This document shows, in pieces, positions 33,941 to 45,383 of a stretch of 64,000 nucleotides of DNA (the stretch's first letter is position 1; each line of letters begins with the position of its first letter). This DNA is from Cubamyces lactineus (lineage: Eukaryota; Basidiomycota; Agaricomycetes; Polyporales; Polyporaceae), in contig JACDTU010000004.1 in the NCBI GenBank assembly GCA_022376465.1, forward strand, positions 1,364,001-1,428,000, read 5' to 3'. Below the pieces are notes generated by a model, which saw nothing but the letters and a program-made list of their open reading frames with translations, did not search any database and was not told the origin of the DNA. The position numbers and the translations under genes were made by a program.

Positions 33941-35384
33941 ATGTTCATCGTCATCATCGGCACTCGTCTGGCGGGGAAGTCAACAGCAGAAAATTTCTTG
34001 ATCAAACACAAAGGTTTCCTCCCCGTGAAGCTGCTCAATCGCACAGTTACTCAGGTACCTCTCTACCAGCGGCCATGTGTCGTGCTCGGCATTCTACACA
34101 GCCTCTGACCGCCACATGTATTAGGAACATACAGCTAGTGGCAAGCCCCTTCCGTCGCATGCGGAGGTGGACCCATCATGGCAAGATCCTGAGGCAAATT
34201 CGCCCTACGACCCAGTATTCAGCAATCCTCGCGATTCGTTCCTCACGTTGACATCCCCTATCTCGTCATGCATACCCTCCCCGGGTCCTGGCCAAGAACA
34301 AGGACAGCCGCTGTGGTTTCGTTCCCCTGCGGACCTCCTTGCTCATGTCACAAGGAACTGGAGGACAGATTTTGTCACCACCGATCTAGACACGTCCGAC
34401 CTGCTCGCTGAATTTCTAACTCGGCCCTTCGTACTGGTCGTCAGCGTCGATGCGCCACTATTGACGCGGTATCGACGCAGCTTGGAGTCGTTAGTACACA
34501 GTCCACGGCCACTTCCATATGCTCACCCCATGCCATAGGTCAAACGTGAAACGAAACCTTGAAGACTTCATCAGAGAGCATGACGCTTTTTACTATGGAC
34601 CTCAAGGCCACGGTCAAGACACGCCGTCCTTGCAGAACGTAGGGCACGCCCAGAGATCTCAGTCTTCGTTCCGCAGCCTGAGTCAATTGGCGAACGTCCA
34701 TGTGGTGAACTCGTTCGAGACCATCTCGGGACTCCAAGATCACCTCAACGAGCTGGATCTCCTCAACAAAGAACGACTGCGTCCAGGTTGGGATACCTAT
34801 TTCATGCAGCTTGCATCGCTCGCGTCGCAGAGGTCGAACTGTATGAAACGTCGCGTTGGCGCGATCCTGGTCCGCAACGCGCGGGTGGTGTCTACAGGGT
34901 ACGCCCGTGTTCGCTCCCCCGACATCTTCGATATAATGTACCCTGAACTATCCACATTGACACAGGTACAACGGAACGCCGCGCGGGCTCAAGAACTGCA
35001 ACGAGGGCGGCTGCACTCGGTGCAACACAGCCAGCGAAACGCCTGACGAATGCTTATGCCTTCACGCGGAGGAGAATGCCCTGTTGGAGGCCGGTAGTGT
35101 CGGCGATGGCGCGATACTGTACTGCAATACGTGGGTTGGCTATTCGTTCGTCCGAACGTGCTCTCGTTCATCTGTCTCTCTAGGTGTCCATGCTTGAAGT
35201 GTACGATCAAGATTATTCAGACTGGGATCAGGGAGGTCGTCTACAATCTCAGTTACAAAGTGTGCGTTCTATCTCGCTTCAACTATTCTCCAAAGACTTA
35301 CGATCAACGCGCAGGGATGACGCTTCGGCCGCCCTGTTTGCTGAGGCGGGAGTCATCCTTCGCCGACATGCTATCCCAGCTTGA
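33941..35384 (+). CDS. DCD1: Deoxycytidylate (dCMP) deaminase
   Basis: dCMP deaminase converts dCMP to dUMP, feeding thymidylate synthesis. Exons: 33941-34054, 34125-34489, 34539-34898, 34966-35130, 35184-35261 and 35315-35384 (383 aa). As in yeast Dcd1, a nucleotide-kinase-like N-terminal part comes first, with a Walker-A-type IGTRLAGKST, FRSPADLLAHVTRNWRTDFV and FVLVVSVDAPLLTRY. The zinc deaminase domain follows: SLASQRSNCMKRRVGAILVR, TGYNGTPRGLKNCNEGGCTR, CLHAEENAL (His313, Glu315) and TCPCLKCTIKIIQTGI (Cys338, Cys341). All zinc ligands and the catalytic Glu are present. The end is SYKVDDASAALFAEAG, close to other fungal enzymes. A Pro/Gly-rich insert lies between the strands of the kinase-like part. 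Its stop is 89 bp from the convergent TTI1 stop. Confidence 0.93.
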
Positions 35385-35473
35385 GCAGACTCCTCGCCGT
35401 ACTTCGCTCCGCATGAACCACCTCGTGTATTCGATACAATCGACTCATCTTGATAGCACTATCGTCTGACTCC

Positions 35474-38400
35474 TCACATTCGTAAGATTAACCTAACATT
35501 CTTCTTAATATCCCACTTCGGCTCCCGCAAGAACGCCATCGGCCCTTCCACCTCCCCCATCGTTGCAGACATCACTAGCCACACCGCATCTTCGTTTTGC
35601 TTGCTCAGAGCACTGTACAGCTCGCGAGCGGATGCTTGGAGCTCGTCATGGACTTGATTATGGAGGAAGCGCCGGAAGAGTATAAGGATCTCCCAATTTG
35701 TCGCGTCTTGTGCTTGGACGCCGCGGGCAGCCGCCGTGAGCGTCTGAATGATCGCCCTGTACAGCCTGTGCGAGTGGGTGTACGCAGACTCCGTGCCCAC
35801 TGCACCGATCCCCCGACGAGATAGGGCACTGCTTGCATCCGCTTGCTCGAGACGGCGGAGGTGTTCCCGGAAGCGGGGCCATACGTCATCCCAGATGCGT
35901 CGATACATGAAGTCCCCGACGTGGGTCGCAAGGGCCGAGATCAGCGTAGCGGCGGCGCTGACTACGAACGTCTCTGCGTCAGCGAGGCGATTGAGGATGA
36001 ACGGCCAGGCTTGATGAACGGAGGGAAGAAGAGCGGACTCGGGTAGTACGGGGACAGCATTGGCTAACATGAGTAAGATCCGTGCACGGATCTGAGGGGC
36101 GGCATGGGTGAGGAAATACAAGGAGCGAGAGACGATCTGACGTGTCAATGCTTGAGATGGAGACTCCGCGGCGCGAGCATCGTCCTGGGGTGTTTCCCCA
36201 CCGTCCCCTGCGCCAGCATCATCCTCCGGCTTACCCCAAGCCTCGCGAGGGTACGAGCTGTCACGAAGCGGCTCGGTGTCCTGCTCTTTGTCATGTCTGT
36301 GGTTGAACCACTCCGCAAAATCGTGGACCCGTAGTGCAGGGTCCGTCGGGTACGGAATTTCTTGGCCCGGGGGGGCGTCCCGAACTAGTCGGTTGGCCTC
36401 ATCTTCCTCGATCACCCTCACGACCTCCTGGAGGACTTCGATCAATCCGTCCACAATGACCTCGTATCCGTGGTACTCGTCCAGTCGATCGAAGCATTCT
36501 TCGACAACATCGCCTGCTTTCTGAACCACATCGCGACCGACGAGGCGGACGAGGACTGCAAGGACTTTGGTCGCATCTACATCTAGCCAGCGACGAGATA
36601 GACGTCGAGAGACAGCATCGAGGCAGTAATCGAAATTGGAGAGCAGGAGATTGGCAGGGGTGGCGTATGATGCATGGTTCGTAATTGCGGAGAGAGCCGC
36701 CATTGCCGAGGCTGACTCGAATGCAGAATCTGATATGATCCCATGCAGCACGGGGTAGAGAGTGTGGAGAAGCAGTGGGGAGAAACGAGACTCCAGTATA
36801 CCGGCAGTGATAGACAGCAGTTGCAGACGCAGAGAGCGATGAAGCATCGGCTGCACGGCAGCGTGCGCGGGTGCAGATGGCTTGGAAGGTGTCCCACCAG
36901 GTACCGCACGGATCGTGGCGAGCCCTGTGACATGCTCAACAAGGACATTGTCTTCGTGAGCATCCGACCTCGGAACAGATGCCTCCGGAAGCTGATCCTC
37001 CATATCCACGTCTGCATCGTCCCAGGTCTCGCCGATTCGTCGTGCGAGGTCTCGAGCGAACTTCTCCAGTCTGCGAGTTCGACCCGGAGCAAGCGTTGGC
37101 GAACTTGAAGCAAGCGCGCCCGTAGAGATATGCCCTGCGCCTTCGAGTAACCGACAAGCACACCAAAGTGCGGCGACGGCTCTCGTGCTCCGCCCATTCA
37201 TCGCGACGTCCACGAACCACTCTACCGCAAACAAGCATTCATCCCCAGCCGTGGCTCCAAGAGCACGGAACATCTGCTCCAATGCTTCGTATGCCGAGCG
37301 GGAGTTGACGAGTCGCATCGTGAGCTCAGGGAAGGCATTATCATGCGGAGCAGACGAGTCGTTCTCTAGCAACAATTGCGCTGCGGATGTCGACGTCACA
37401 ACGATGGGAGGGTTGACGAATTCCAAAGCCGACAGGAGACTCCATCCCCATTTCTCGACGCGTCCATGAGGTCCAAGTAGCTTGCCCACACCGGCAGAGA
37501 TAGCGGTGATGCCGGAAGGGGAACTGACAGATGGTGTTGCAAGGCTGCAAACCGACGCAATGATATGTGCAGCGTGTTCCACCTTCGAGTCCGCATGCGA
37601 CAAGAGAAGGCGAGGCAGGGCAGCCAGGTTGTCTCGAGAGATCTGAAGCAGTGTTTGCAGAATGTGGTGGCGGCCAGCATTGTGACTTCCAAGGACTTGT
37701 CTCAAGGAGACATCGCTCAGCTCAGCTACGCGTTCGAATGGAGAGACCTTGAGAGACAGCAAGAAAGAGATAAGCAGTGGTCGGGATAGAGGCATTGTAA
37801 TAGTGGTCGCGGAGAGTACTTTTGTCGAGAATTCAGCCAAACCAATCAAGGCGACGGGAGTAGGATGCTTGACCAGGGGAGACAGGGCATTCATAGCGAT
37901 GTGCAGTTGAGACACTGTGCCTCGAAGCCATGACTCTGTGCGACGCGTCACATAGGGTGCTGAGGGCGTGTGGTCTGTGCTCGACGTGTGAGGGTTCGCG
38001 ACCAGATCGTCTAGGTTGTCGAGGCTCCTGACGGCACCTTCGCGGACGCAGATTTCATCACCGACCGCCCTTACGATCGCATACTGCATGACGAGAAGCG
38101 CCTCCGCCACAATATCTCCGTTAGCCCACCCCTTCGAGGTCTTGGATCCTAGTGCGACCTTGCTCATGCTACTGATGACCCCAGGAAGAACCGAAGGTAC
38201 AAAACCATCAGGGAGATAGTGGCCTATAATGGCGGACAGGACCTTGAGAGAGATTCGTTGTAAAGGGAGATGGGGAGACTCGGCTGCGAGAAGGAGGGAG
38301 TTCAAAGTCTGGCCAAGAATAGGTAAGAACTTGGCGGTTTGAGCGTGGTTCCTGTACGCTTGAATGACTGTAGGTGCACGATCTTCAGCCGGGTGCTCGG

Positions 38401-38927
38401 AGAGATCTTCTAGAGGGGTACGCTCTCGAAGCAACGCCCAGAGACAGCTGGTGGCAGCGACCTTCGTCTCCTCGTCCCTATCCTTCCCCTTGCCTTTGCG
38501 ATCGATACCGCCGAGGATAGCACTACAAAGCATAAAGACTTGTTCCCAAGCGGCTATGTCCATGTCCCACCACCAGGCATCGCATAGAAGCGATAGAACA
38601 TCCAGAACCCTTTCCAAGACTTGGTCCGGGATGTTGGCGAGCTCATTGCGACGGAGGATAGTAGAGAGAGGAAAGAAGACATAAGTGATGGTAGGAGTTG
38701 TAAGAGGTTGAGCAGATGAGTGCAACTGGCGTAGAATGTCTCCGAGTTGTGAGAGCAGTCTGAGTGCGGTCGGTATCGACGCAGGTGTTAGCAGCGAGTT
38801 CCCTAGGAGGGGAACACAGACAGATTTGAGCTGTATATCGCCGCTATGAGATGCAAGTCGCGTGCCTGACGAGAGGGATTGCTCGCACCCGTTGGAACGC
38901 CGACTGAGGTCCTTTCGCTTCGCTCAT
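35474..38927 (-). CDS. TTI1: TTI1, TELO2-interacting protein 1 (PIKK chaperone subunit)
   Basis: Tti1 forms the TTT complex with Tel2 and Tti2, which matures PI3K-like kinases (TOR, ATM, ATR) together with Hsp90. Exons on the minus strand are 38889-38927 and 35474-38830 (1131 aa). The 39-nt first exon encodes MSEAKGPQSAFQR; its splice join gives AFQRLKSVCVPLLGNSLLTP, typical of the family start. Next comes TITYVFFPLSTILRRN, DQVLERVLDVLSLLCDAWWW and a long helical-repeat (HEAT) solenoid to the end, with acidic/Ser-rich linkers around the middle and before RQIVSRSLYFLTHAAPQIRA. The C-terminal NWEILILFRRFLHNQVHDEL block fits the conserved C-terminal HEAT region. The frame is long and free of further introns. 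It is divergent from ABZ1, with about 410 bp between the starts. Confidence 0.92.
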
Positions 38928-39340
38928 GGCCCAACCAAGTCAGCTCCGCCAGCGCCGCGCCTTGAGTGTAGTCCGAGTCTCTCAGACGATGTAGTCAGGG
39001 TACCGTGCAGACGCGGCAGCTAGAGAGATCTTGTGCCGCGATGGTCGAAGGAGGAAGCAGGAGACACGCTCGACTCCGGGACGCGTCTGCTAGATTCGTC
39101 GGAGCGCGCGTGCGTATATGGGATCGGCTCGGCCGGACCGGAGCTATAAGACGCAAATCATTGACGGCATCCTGATTTTCTGGCGGTGAGCCGGGGGTTT
39201 TGCCACACTGCTCCTTTCCACCACCGTCCCAATCTCTCCACGTAGATCCTTCCGCCTGGACATGGTCGTTTTTATCGTATAGCTCCTTGCTAATGCCCTG
39301 CAACATCTCCGCCGCATTGTGATATCCGTGTCCTGCAATT
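38928..39340. promoter_or_regulatory. Divergent promoter region of TTI1 and ABZ1
   Basis: 413 bp between the two start codons. No clear TATA box or bound-factor site is evident to me. Minus-strand open frames crossing it are not supported as genes. Confidence 0.35.
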
Positions 39341-41864
39341 ATGGCCTCTAGTCCCCGCATCTTGCTCATAGATTCATACGACTCATTCACCTTCAAGTGC
39401 GTCCTTCCTCTCATTCCCATAACCATGACTCACATCCCCCGTTAGCCTAGCCGCCCTTTGCAAGCGGGCCATTCCTGAGTGTCGCGTACACATCATCAAG
39501 AACGATGCTCTCCCGAGCCATGTCCTTTTACCCTTCCTGGAGTATTTCGACGCCATCGTCGTCGGCCCAGGACCCGGTTCCCCAGAAAATCCCACGGACG
39601 TAGGGGTAGTCAAAGATATCTGGCACGTGGAAGAAAGCCTGCTCACTCCCATCTTTGGAGTGTGTTTGGGACTCCAGAGTCTCGCGGTCGAGCACGGCGC
39701 CAGGATTCGGCGATTGAACGTGGTCAAGCACGGACAAGTGTCAGAAGTCCTCCATGACGGCTCGGATCTCTTCCACAGAGTAGGCGAGGTTCACGCCGTC
39801 CGGTATCACTCTTTGCATGTCGAACTCCCTGCTGGCGTAGGCGACCTTGAGCCGTTGGCATGGGCGGACGACGGTGAGGAGAACGGCAGGGTTCTCATGG
39901 CGCTCAAGCACGCGTACAAACCTTTCTGGTCCGTTCAATACCATCCCGAATCCGTCTGTACCTCCAGCGGCGGCACATCTGTGCTACGCAACTTCTGGCG
40001 ACTTGCAACGGAATGGTCCATAGCTCGCGGCCGAACCACCCTCCCTTGGACGCCTGTGGTAGAAGCTGCTGCCGGTCCCTGCTGGCCAAGTGTCCGTGCC
40101 GAGGCTACCGCCAAGTTCGATCCGCAGCACACGTCGACTCCAGTCACCACACGGACGTTGCATATACCTAGCCTGGACGTGGCGCGAATCTGCGAATCAC
40201 TCGGGGTTGAGGATGAAAGCGAAGATTTCGTTCTCTTGGACTCTGCAGCGGCACCTGGTCGATTTTCCATGATCGGCTGCCTCGCTAGTATCTCACCCAG
40301 GATAACTTATTTCGTGGGAGATTCGTTCGTCCGCCTGCGACAGGGACGGGATGTCGCTCTTGTCGAGCTAGGGTCGCTTGACATTTGGGCGTGGCTTACG
40401 ACTTTTATGCGCCGCAAGAGGGCACATGGAGGGACTCCCGAAGTCCCGTTTTGGGGAGGGCTGGTTGGGTACCTCAGTTATGAGCTAGGCGTGCAGACGT
40501 TGACACCTACTCCCTCTCGTGCCGGATCTCCTCACCCGGACGTCAATCTCGTCTTCGTCGAACGGAGCATCGTAATCGACTCGCACACGAATACCGTATA
40601 TGTGCAGTCGATTCTTCCCGGAGACGAGAACTGGCTTCAGGGCATGTCGGCGAGATTGCAGTCCTTGGCATCGTCCTCTAGCCCCTCAGTACGCCCAGAT
40701 ACTCCTGCTCAGTTTGACAGCCCCGATCTGAATCCCGTCGTCGTCCTCCCTGACCGCTCGGAGTATATCTCGAAGATCGTGGCCGCGAAGGAATGGCTCT
40801 CGTCGGGCGACTCCTACGAATTGTGTGTGACCGCACCCACCCGCATCCGCGCTCAGAAGGTTCCCTCCGCTGTGGCTCGTGGCACATCCTCATCTTGGGA
40901 GCTCTACAAGACACTGCGCGCACGCAACCCTGCCCCCCATTCCGCCTACATTCGCCTTCACCCATCCACCCTCCTCTCCTCATCCCCGGAACGTTTCCTG
41001 TCTTACTCGCGCGCTCCAGACAGCTTGTGTCAGCTGCGCCCGATCAAAGGCACCGTCCGTAAGGCCCCCGGGATCACGCGAGCTGTGGCGGAGGAGCTGC
41101 TGGCAGGCAGCAAGAAGGAGGTCGCGGAGAACCTGATGATCGTCGACCTGATCCGGCATGATCTGCATAGCGTCGTCGGCGATGACGTGCACGTCCGGCA
41201 GTTCTGTCGCGTGGAAGAGTATGAAACTGTCTGGCAGCTTGTTAGCGTCATCGAGGGCAGGCCTGCTCTCTCTGTCAAAGACCAGACGCATTCAGATCTG
41301 GGCTGGGAGGTGTTGCGGGCTAGCCTGCCTCCTGGTGAGTTCAGTCGTATCAGTCCTGAGTTCGCTCCGTTGTTGAGTTTTGTGTGTACAGGGAGCATGA
41401 CAGGTGCGCCGAAGAAGCGCAGTGTCGAGATCTTGCGGGATCTCGAGGGCGGAGAGCGGGGCATCTACTCTGGCATCCTCGGCTACGCGGACGTCGGTGG
41501 CGGCGGCGACTGGGCGGTCATCATCCGAAGTTGCTTCAAGCACGAAGAGCGGCCTTCCACTCCAGGTGGCCTTCGGGACCGTCAACATGAGGCCTCTCGC
41601 TCTTTAGGCGAGACCAACGGCGGGATTCATCCTCGATCGGATGTGGACGACCTACCAACCGCCTCCAGTGACTGCACCAACAAGCACAATAGTGCCGGCG
41701 GCAGCACACCACAAACACTCACCCCTGAATCCCTCTTCGATGAGTGGACTCTGGGAGCTGGCGGCGCCATTACCGCGCTCTCTGATCCTGAAGCCGAATG
41801 GGACGAGATGATCACCAAGGTAGAGAGCGTCCTGCGGGCGTTTAAGGATATCGGCTCGAAGTAG
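39341..41864 (+). CDS. ABZ1: Aminodeoxychorismate synthase (one-chain PABA synthase)
   Basis: Abz1 turns chorismate and glutamine into 4-amino-4-deoxychorismate, the first step to p-aminobenzoate and folate. Exons are 39341-39396 and 39446-41864 (824 aa). The N-terminal glutamine amidotransferase has PRILLIDSYDSFTFNLAALC across the splice join, VVGPGPGSPENP, the nucleophile FGVCLGLQSL (Cys about 92) and WSVQYHPES with the His/Glu pair, so it is complete. The chorismate-binding half has GGLVGYLSYELG, YIRLHPSTLLSSSPERFLS, LRPIKGTVRKAPG, LIVDLIRHDL-type MIVDLIRHDL, FVCTGSMTGAPKKRSVEIL and GGERGIYSGILGYADVGGGG. An acidic/Ser-rich insert of about 60 residues (around 41540-41740) interrupts the last conserved block before LGAGGAITALSDPEAEWDE. 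Domain order matches fungal PABA synthases rather than anthranilate synthase. Confidence 0.93.
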
Positions 41865-42246
41865 ACTCTCGCCGCCGTTCAATCTTCCTCAACGGAAGAT
41901 GCTGTCTTGATATTCATTCAAACTTCCCCACGCAATCACTTATAGTCGGCTTCACCATGTCGACATCGACGACTCCTGTATCATACCAGGGCCTCAACGG
42001 CCTCACTAGTTGTACCACTACCATCTCTCGATCATGTAGCTCTGGGTAATAGTTTGGATACTCGCGTCCTTCACCAGGACCGTTCTCGGTCAACCAACCG
42101 CATTCAACCTGCATTTGTTTAGCATACACATCCGGTTTCGCGCTTTCGGAGAATCCAAGTAACAACAGTTTGATAGATCACTTCTCTTCCCGTCCTCTCG
42201 TCCCCGACGTCCAATAACCCAAAGGAAAGGTGTGACAGGATCGCTG
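41865..42246. other. Convergent 3' intergenic region
   Basis: Between the stops of ABZ1 (+) and the 2-oxoglutarate oxygenase (-). No supported gene; an 83-codon minus-strand frame here has no recognisable content. Confidence 0.45.
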
Positions 42247-43737
42247 TCATGCCATAAGTGCGATGTGGCGCAGTTCGCTGTGGAACAAACGTTAGCATCG
42301 GAGGCCACACCAGAACAAGATCCCTGCAGAAGATACGCACTTTTGGACTTGCCGGCCGACCTTCATCGGCTCGTACGAGGCCTCGTCGTCAAGGTCGACC
42401 TTGCCCAAGTTGATGGAATCTGCTCTGAGAGCGCGAGCTCTCTCCTTCAGCGCCGGGATGGGCACAAGGTCATAGTCCGAGGACAAGTGCCAGAAGAAGG
42501 TCGACGAGATCCGAATCAACGGGCGGTCAGGGTTTTCTACCTTTCTCCGTTCGATTGCCTAGCAGCATAGGTTAGTATGAAGAGTTGATGGGATCCAATG
42601 CCAGTAATGCGTCGTTTATCTAACCTGCAAGGTCGCCTCGTTCACGACGACTTCGTGGTAGCCAGCCTTGATCAAGCCGCCGCTAAGGTGCTCGAGCTGC
42701 TTTCCCGCCTGTACTAGGAGGTAGCGACCAGCGGGTGGGAACCTCACTGGGATGCGTTTGCCCGTGTTGCGTGCCCAGATGTTCAAACCAGGATAGCGGG
42801 AGCGCCCATGAATAGTGAGAAAGTTCAAATCTGTATGGAACCCGGCCAAGATGGTGTCCTTCTTGCCGTATTTGACGAGGTCTGAGGCAGTGGGAGCAAG
42901 GAGATGCGGGCTGATCGACGGAGATGAGACGTCAATGCAGACGTGCGTACACATGGGATACGCACCCATATCTGCCTGCTTCCTTAAACGTTCCCCGGGG
43001 GAGGCCGAGGCCGATGGCAGCCATCTCCGCTAGGTTCTCAACACTGCGCAGACAGTCATATAAGCATCTGTACGGACATTCGGAGCGACGTTCCGCGTAC
43101 GCAGTTTTCATTGAGCTTCCCCACTTCTCCATAATGGGGGTCCACCGCTCTCGTATGGCCTCTGCCTTGGGGACAACGTTCGGCGCGTTCAACGCAGGAT
43201 ACTGGGTTTCATAGGGTGGCTTCTCGCTCATCTTCCAAAAGAATCTGCATTTAGGATCAGGGGAGTGTGCAGTGATGTCCAAAGGGCGTTCGGCGGGGTC
43301 CAGCCGGGCGATGACTTTCAAGCAAGGCTCGTCCACCGCACACTTGGGCTTCTCGGTATTCTCGAGAGTAACACCAACCTATTAACAATAGGTTAGTCAC
43401 ACTCGAGCGACCTTGCATTAGTAGTGTACAGACCTGATAACTGAGTTCCGGACGTTCGTCTTGTTTCAACAGCTCTTCGGGTTGTGCAAAATAGTCCTCG
43501 ATCAGGTCGAGGAAGGTGTTATTATCCTCTTCGGAAACCCGAGAGTCGTGCAGTAGGAGTGCCCCATATGTTATCAGTGCATCCGCTGCCTGGAGATAGT
43601 TCAGATTCATTGGCGTATCTCGTGCACACCTTACATAGAGACCCCACCTTCTTGCATTCGCTCACGAACTCGGGAGAGTCTGAGGAAGCTGAAAGGAAAA
43701 CGTCGAGATCCACTACTGGCAAGGTAACGTCAGACAT
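42247..43737 (-). CDS. 2-oxoglutarate/Fe(II) oxygenase of the isopenicillin-N-synthase-like group
   Basis: Exons on the minus strand: 43648-43737, 43434-43589, 43101-43378, 42966-43043, 42625-42910, 42341-42558 and 42247-42277 (378 aa). The N-terminal DIOX_N-type part starts MSDVTLPVVDLDVFLSASSD with ADALITYGALLLHDSRV. The jelly-roll core has AGFHTDLNFLTIHGRSRYPG, giving iron ligands His226 and Asp228, a distal ligand probably His286 (AGYHEVVVNEAT), and the 2-oxoglutarate-binding RxS in PLIRISSTFFWHL (Arg312, Ser314). All cofactor ligands are therefore present. The WARNTGKRIPVRFPPAGRYL strand is typical of the fungal branch. Such enzymes hydroxylate or cyclise small molecules; the substrate cannot be told. 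No biosynthetic neighbours point to a cluster. Confidence 0.87.
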
Positions 43738-44048
43738 AGCGAAGGTCGGCGAACAATCCTAGTGCCAAAGTGCTTTTCAAAATGCAACCCGCGTTGTACA
43801 ACAGACAACTGAACGTCAAGGTAGAAGACAAACGAGGCTCGCGGCCGCGGCCACCTGATCCACTGGAAGCAGTCGATCACTGCCTACCAAATCGGGACAA
43901 ACCAAGGAAACCGATCGTCACGTGAATGGCAGCTATACTGCACTGCTACGGGCGCCTCTTGCCTTGACTAACCTGCACGCCGCGTTCCTGCAGTAGTTGC
44001 ACACTCTTCCCGACATCCCCACACCTAGACCACCGCTAGTTAGCCAAG
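43738..44048. promoter_or_regulatory. Divergent promoter region of the oxygenase and UBC12 genes
   Basis: 311 bp between the two starts. A GCGGCCGCGGCC run near 43841 is GC-rich. No TATA box is evident. Confidence 0.35.
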
Positions 44049-44879
44049 ATGATAAAGGTATGCTATGGTGTGCTGTACTCCAAGTACAAAGGCTAATATT
44101 GTGCTAGATCTGGAGTATGAAGAAGAATGAGGACCAGGCTGCCAAGAAGAAGCCTAAGACGAGTGCTGCCCAGATACGAGTACAGAAGGGTACGTATCAC
44201 CTTCACACTTGAATAACTAACGTGTATGAAGTCTTAGCTATGATAATGTCTAGACCTCACTGAACTTGACCTACCATCGACAATGAAGACACACTTCCCT
44301 GATCCTGCCGATCTCCTCAACTTCACGCTCACGATCACCCCGGATGAGGGTACGTTCGTGCCGTTTACTATGTGTTTTTCATGATACTCACTGGGACCAC
44401 ACTGGCCAGGAATGTACAAGGGTGGCTCTTTTGTCTTCCAATTTAACATCAACTCCAACTATCCGCATGAGCCTCCGAAGGTCAAGTGCACGCAAGTGGT
44501 ACGTCGTGTGCCATCCGTATGCGTCCGGTTCCATCTTACAGACGCGTTTACCTCAGATTTACCACCCAAACGTTGACCTTGAAGGGAATGTTTGCCTAAA
44601 CATCCTCCGAGAAGACTGGAAGCCCGTGCTTAACCTCAACTCCGTCATGGTCGGATTGCAATACCTCTTCCTCGAGCCCAACGCAGATGATCCGCTTAAC
44701 AAAGGTGCGTCGACTATTTATGCATCGCATATTGTATCATTATGTTCTAACATTGTGCGATTTTGACAGAGGCGGCGGAAGAGTTGAAGCGCAACCGAGA
44801 GCAGTTCATCTATAACGTGAAGACCTCCATGCGCGGGGGTAGCATCAAGGGTGTCCAATATCACAAAGTCACCCCTTAA
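44049..44879 (+). CDS. UBC12: NEDD8-conjugating enzyme E2 (UBC12)
   Basis: Ubc12 transfers NEDD8 from its E1 to cullins, switching on cullin-RING ligases. Exons: 44049-44057, 44108-44189, 44254-44349, 44410-44498, 44557-44704 and 44770-44879 (177 aa). The first exon is only 9 nt (MIK), and the splice gives [20 protein letters not shown], the basic N-terminal tail that docks on the NEDD8 E1. The E2 fold follows: [40 protein letters not shown] and [20 protein letters not shown], with active-site Cys105, then [20 protein letters not shown]. The length is close to human UBE2M (183 aa) and all landmarks are present. The start MIKIWSMKK is strong evidence for the tiny first exon. Confidence 0.95.
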
Positions 44880-45383
44880 TTGGTCGTATGCGTACCACAT
44901 ACATACGTTTCGAGGGCTTTGCTGCCCTGCTCATGCGTGGTGCATGTGTGCAGGGCACGCGTCGCGCGAGGGTGGCGGGGTAGACTAGATGTGTAATATT
45001 TTGTTGTGATAGTATCTGGAACTTTGCACATATTTCGGCACATCGGAATTGAGGTACTTTCTCCATCAACAGATTTGACCCGCGCTCACGCTTCTGTGGC
45101 CGGCCTAATATTCACTTGAACGCTACTTGCTGAAGGTGATGCAATGCGGCCGAGCGGTCGTAATACACCATATTTCCGAAAACATCGGAACGAGAGATCA
45201 CGTGTCTGGGATTGCAGGAAGATTCGCACCTACTGCATGCAGGTCTACGCAGCTTTGCGTGGTATTCGTCCATCTCCCTCGGACTCGTCTCCCCAGCCTC
45301 GCTATCTCGCGTCGCTCACGTCACTAACTGCGTACTGGTGGAGCTTCCTCTGTCGCTCATATACCGCACTCTCAGCATCGCCC
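44880..45383. other. Intergenic region, no gene seen
   Basis: 3' flank of UBC12 and promoter of the RRM gene. The frame of the RRM gene is open upstream to 45144, but the residues before 45384 look like translated leader. Confidence 0.4.

Noticed and set aside
38995..39426. Minus-strand frame between TTI1 and ABZ1
   Set aside because: It covers the ABZ1 first exon and the divergent promoter, and has no family-like content.
42247..43737. Secondary-metabolite cluster around the 2-oxoglutarate oxygenase
   Set aside because: Its neighbours are ABZ1, UBC12 and a nucleolar RRM protein; no synthase, P450 or transporter lies nearby.
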